From: Betaproteobacteria bacterium Ga0074130
GTDB lineage: Bacteria > Pseudomonadota > Gammaproteobacteria > Burkholderiales > Rhodocyclaceae
NCBI GenBank assembly: GCA_001464495.1
Contig: LNDZ01000019.1
Location: forward strand, 1 to 64,000
DNA: 64,000 nucleotides
Direction of reading: 5' to 3'
Shown here: piece by piece, positions 62,395-64,000 of the stretch
How positions within the stretch are numbered: position 1 is the first letter of the stretch
Layout of the letters: every line of letters starts with the position of its first letter
Translations under genes and position numbers: made by a program
The notes under the pieces: generated by a model
Database searches by the model: none
What the model was told of the DNA's origin: nothing
Seen by the model: the letters and a program-made list of their open reading frames with translations, nothing else

Positions 62395-63857
62395 CAAAGC
62401 CGGATTTTTCTGCCTTGAAAGCCAGTCTGCGTCGTTACTTTAGCAACGAGCGTCTGTGGGGCTGGCTACATGCGATACATGCGCGTCTTGAGGCCATGCG
62501 TGTCAAGGTTCAGCCGCATGTTGATCGGTACCTGAATGACTGGAAAGAAGATCCGGATCGTGCCCATGCCGGCTTTCTCCGCGATGCCGATTATTCGATC
62601 ATCCATCAGGAGCCACTGCGTGCTCGTGTATTAGTCAAGACTTTGCTGATTATTGCAGCGCTTTCCATTATGTGGGCTGCCGTGACCCGCGTTGACGAGC
62701 TGACGCGTGGTGAGGGTAAGGTCATCCCTTCGCGCCAGCTGCAGGTCCTGCAAAGTCTAGATGGCGGTATCGTGTCTGAAATCATGGTGAAGGAGGGCCA
62801 AGTTGTTGAAAAAGACGCCATCCTTCTACGCGTTGATCCGACTCGATTTGAATCCTCAATGCTGGAAGGCCGCGCTCAATCGTTCTCGCTTGAAGCAAAA
62901 ATTGCGCGTTTGCGCGCTTTGTCTGAGGACAAGCCCTTTGTCGCGCCGAAGACTCAATCTGCAGATGATGTGCGGGTTGTTCAGGAGGAGCAACGCTTGT
63001 ATGAAACTGCGAGCTCGAACCGTGATGCGTTGATTTCGATTGCCCGGCAGCAACTAACGCAACGCCAGCAGGAACTTGCCGAAACCCGCGTCAAGCGAGA
63101 TCAGGCTGCCCGCGCCTACGAATTGACGGCACAGGAGTTGGCTGTCACCAAGCCATTGATTACCTCTGGGGCAATTTCGGAAGTTGAGTTGCTTCGTTTG
63201 GAGCGTGATACCGCGCGTTTCCGTGGTGAGCGTGACATGACGACGGCTCAAATTGCGCGCCTGCAAGCAGCCATTAGCGAAGCGCAGCATAAAATCAATG
63301 AGGTGGAACTGAACTTCCGCAACGAAGTCCGCCGTGAGTTAACTGATGCTGTTGGAAAGGAGAACAGCATCAGCCAGGGCAACATTGGCCTCGCTGATAA
63401 GGTCAAGCATGCAGATATTCGCTCGCCGGTGAAAGGTACCGTCAAACGATTGATGGTCAATACTGTCGGTGGCGTGGTGCAGCCAGGCAAGGATGTGGTT
63501 GAGGTGGTTCCACTTGAGGATGCTCTCCTACTCGAAGCCAAGGTTCAACCCAAGGACATTGCCTTCCTTCGCCCCGGTCAACCGGCAATCGTTAAGTTTT
63601 CTGCTTATGATTTTTCGATTTACGGTGGCCTCGAAGCGACGCTTGAGCACATTGGTGCCGATTCGGTGACTGATGAACGTGGCAATACCTACTACACGGT
63701 TCGGGTGCGCACCCACAAGTCCTCGTTGGGCGTTAATCTGCCGATTATTCCGGGGATGGTCGCAGAAGTCGATATCATTACCGGCAAGAAGAGTGTGTTG
63801 TCCTACCTGCTTAAGCCGGTACTGAGGGCCAAACAAGCAGCACTGAGCGAACGTTGA
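62391..63857 (+). CDS. lapC: HlyD-family periplasmic adaptor, LapC-type
   Basis: Membrane-fusion adaptor of type I secretion, 488 aa. It has a cytoplasmic N-terminus, a TM helix (about 80-100, VLVKTLLIIAALSIMWAAVT), then lipoyl halves around a long helical hairpin (QQLTQRQQELAETRVKRDQAAR) and the conserved HlyD ending VPLEDALLLEAKVQPKDIAFLRPGQPAIVKF. It overlaps lapB by 4 bp, so one exporter is formed; the outer-membrane channel (TolC-like) is not encoded here. Confidence 0.9.
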   Translation: MTKPDFSALKASLRRYFSNERLWGWLHAIHARLEAMRVKVQPHVDRYLNDWKEDPDRAHAGFLRDADYSIIHQEPLRARVLVKTLLIIAALSIMWAAVTRVDELTRGEGKVIPSRQLQVLQSLDGGIVSEIMVKEGQVVEKDAILLRVDPTRFESSMLEGRAQSFSLEAKIARLRALSEDKPFVAPKTQSADDVRVVQEEQRLYETASSNRDALISIARQQLTQRQQELAETRVKRDQAARAYELTAQELAVTKPLITSGAISEVELLRLERDTARFRGERDMTTAQIARLQAAISEAQHKINEVELNFRNEVRRELTDAVGKENSISQGNIGLADKVKHADIRSPVKGTVKRLMVNTVGGVVQPGKDVVEVVPLEDALLLEAKVQPKDIAFLRPGQPAIVKFSAYDFSIYGGLEATLEHIGADSVTDERGNTYYTVRVRTHKSSLGVNLPIIPGMVAEVDIITGKKSVLSYLLKPVLRAKQAALSER

Positions 63858-63880
63858 GCACACGTATTTAAGACTGTTTC

Positions 63881-64000
63881 ATGACCATCCATATTTTTGT
63901 ATCGCACCACGCAGATCTGCTTCCACGTTGGCAAACCGCCTTTCCTGATGCGAGTGCATTGCATACCGAGCATGCACAGAGCGTACAAGCGTCCCACTTG
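63881..64000 (+). CDS. Partial gene at right edge, unknown
   Basis: The first 40 residues of a frame from ATG 63881, opening MTIHIFVSHHADLLPRWQTA, with no ribosome site visible. It resembles the start of a receiver- or regulator-type protein sometimes found after lapBC, but this is too short to assign. Confidence 0.5.
   Translation, partial: MTIHIFVSHHADLLPRWQTAFPDASALHTEHAQSVQASHL

Overview
The window reads as a chromosome segment of a Gram-negative betaproteobacterium, most like the Neisseriales. The case rests on gene content: a cys operon with a short CysN and a DUF934 partner, a Lap-type secretion pair, the bpt/aat N-end-rule transferases, the infC-rpmI-rplT-pheST-ihfA-merR order, and outer-membrane TonB receptors. 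No phage, CRISPR array, rRNA operon or intact transposon was found. The only mobile-element trace is a broken IS3-type orfA.

Layout. 1-7744 (minus strand): assimilatory sulfate reduction (cysI, DUF934, an Fe-S type cysH, cysD, cysN) running on into dsbB, rnfB and nth, with a TauE/SafE permease upstream. 7745-21433: an iron-acquisition island with candidate Fur boxes. It holds a TonB receptor, a PepSY/DUF2271/DUF4198/ApbE/diflavin-reductase cassette that looks like a trans-envelope flavin electron pathway, a Fiu-type receptor, PiuC dioxygenase and an FMN alpha-hydroxy-acid oxidase. A second, decayed copy of the receptor-piuC-oxidase cassette follows, in which only piuC survives. 21430-28615: pyrD, the bpt and aat transferases, a ferric-iron ABC transporter (fbpC, fbpB, fbpA) and an NlpC/P60 hydrolase.

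28696-36452 is core translation: tRNA-Val, thrS, infC (ATC start), rpmI, rplT, pheS, pheT, ihfA, a MerR regulator and tRNA-Pro. 36498-43640 is mixed: an HTH-receiver regulator, the siroheme enzyme cobA (which serves CysI), an HDOD/metallo-beta-lactamase pair, a class II aldolase with a 4-OT tautomerase, a thioredoxin and a SPINDLY/OGT-like glycosyltransferase.

43750-56473 is the most unusual stretch. A near-consensus sigma-54 promoter precedes a 60-residue type IV pilin that consists of essentially only the N-terminal helix, followed by a small secreted cysteine-containing partner. This resembles the split PilA-N/PilA-C arrangement of Geobacter. Directly downstream is a tightly packed operon with an ABC permease, a TPR protein with a pseudopilin-like C-terminal motif, an ABC ATPase and two tandem paralogous ~650-residue membrane proteins of unknown function. 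A convergent six-gene operon carries GtrA, a UGM-like flavoprotein, PAP2, HAD, SixA and CYTH-CHAD proteins. I infer an envelope or surface-glycan function for this region. 56671-64000: a CHASE-PAS-PAS hybrid histidine kinase, then a LapB/LapC-type type I secretion pair and the start of an unidentified gene.
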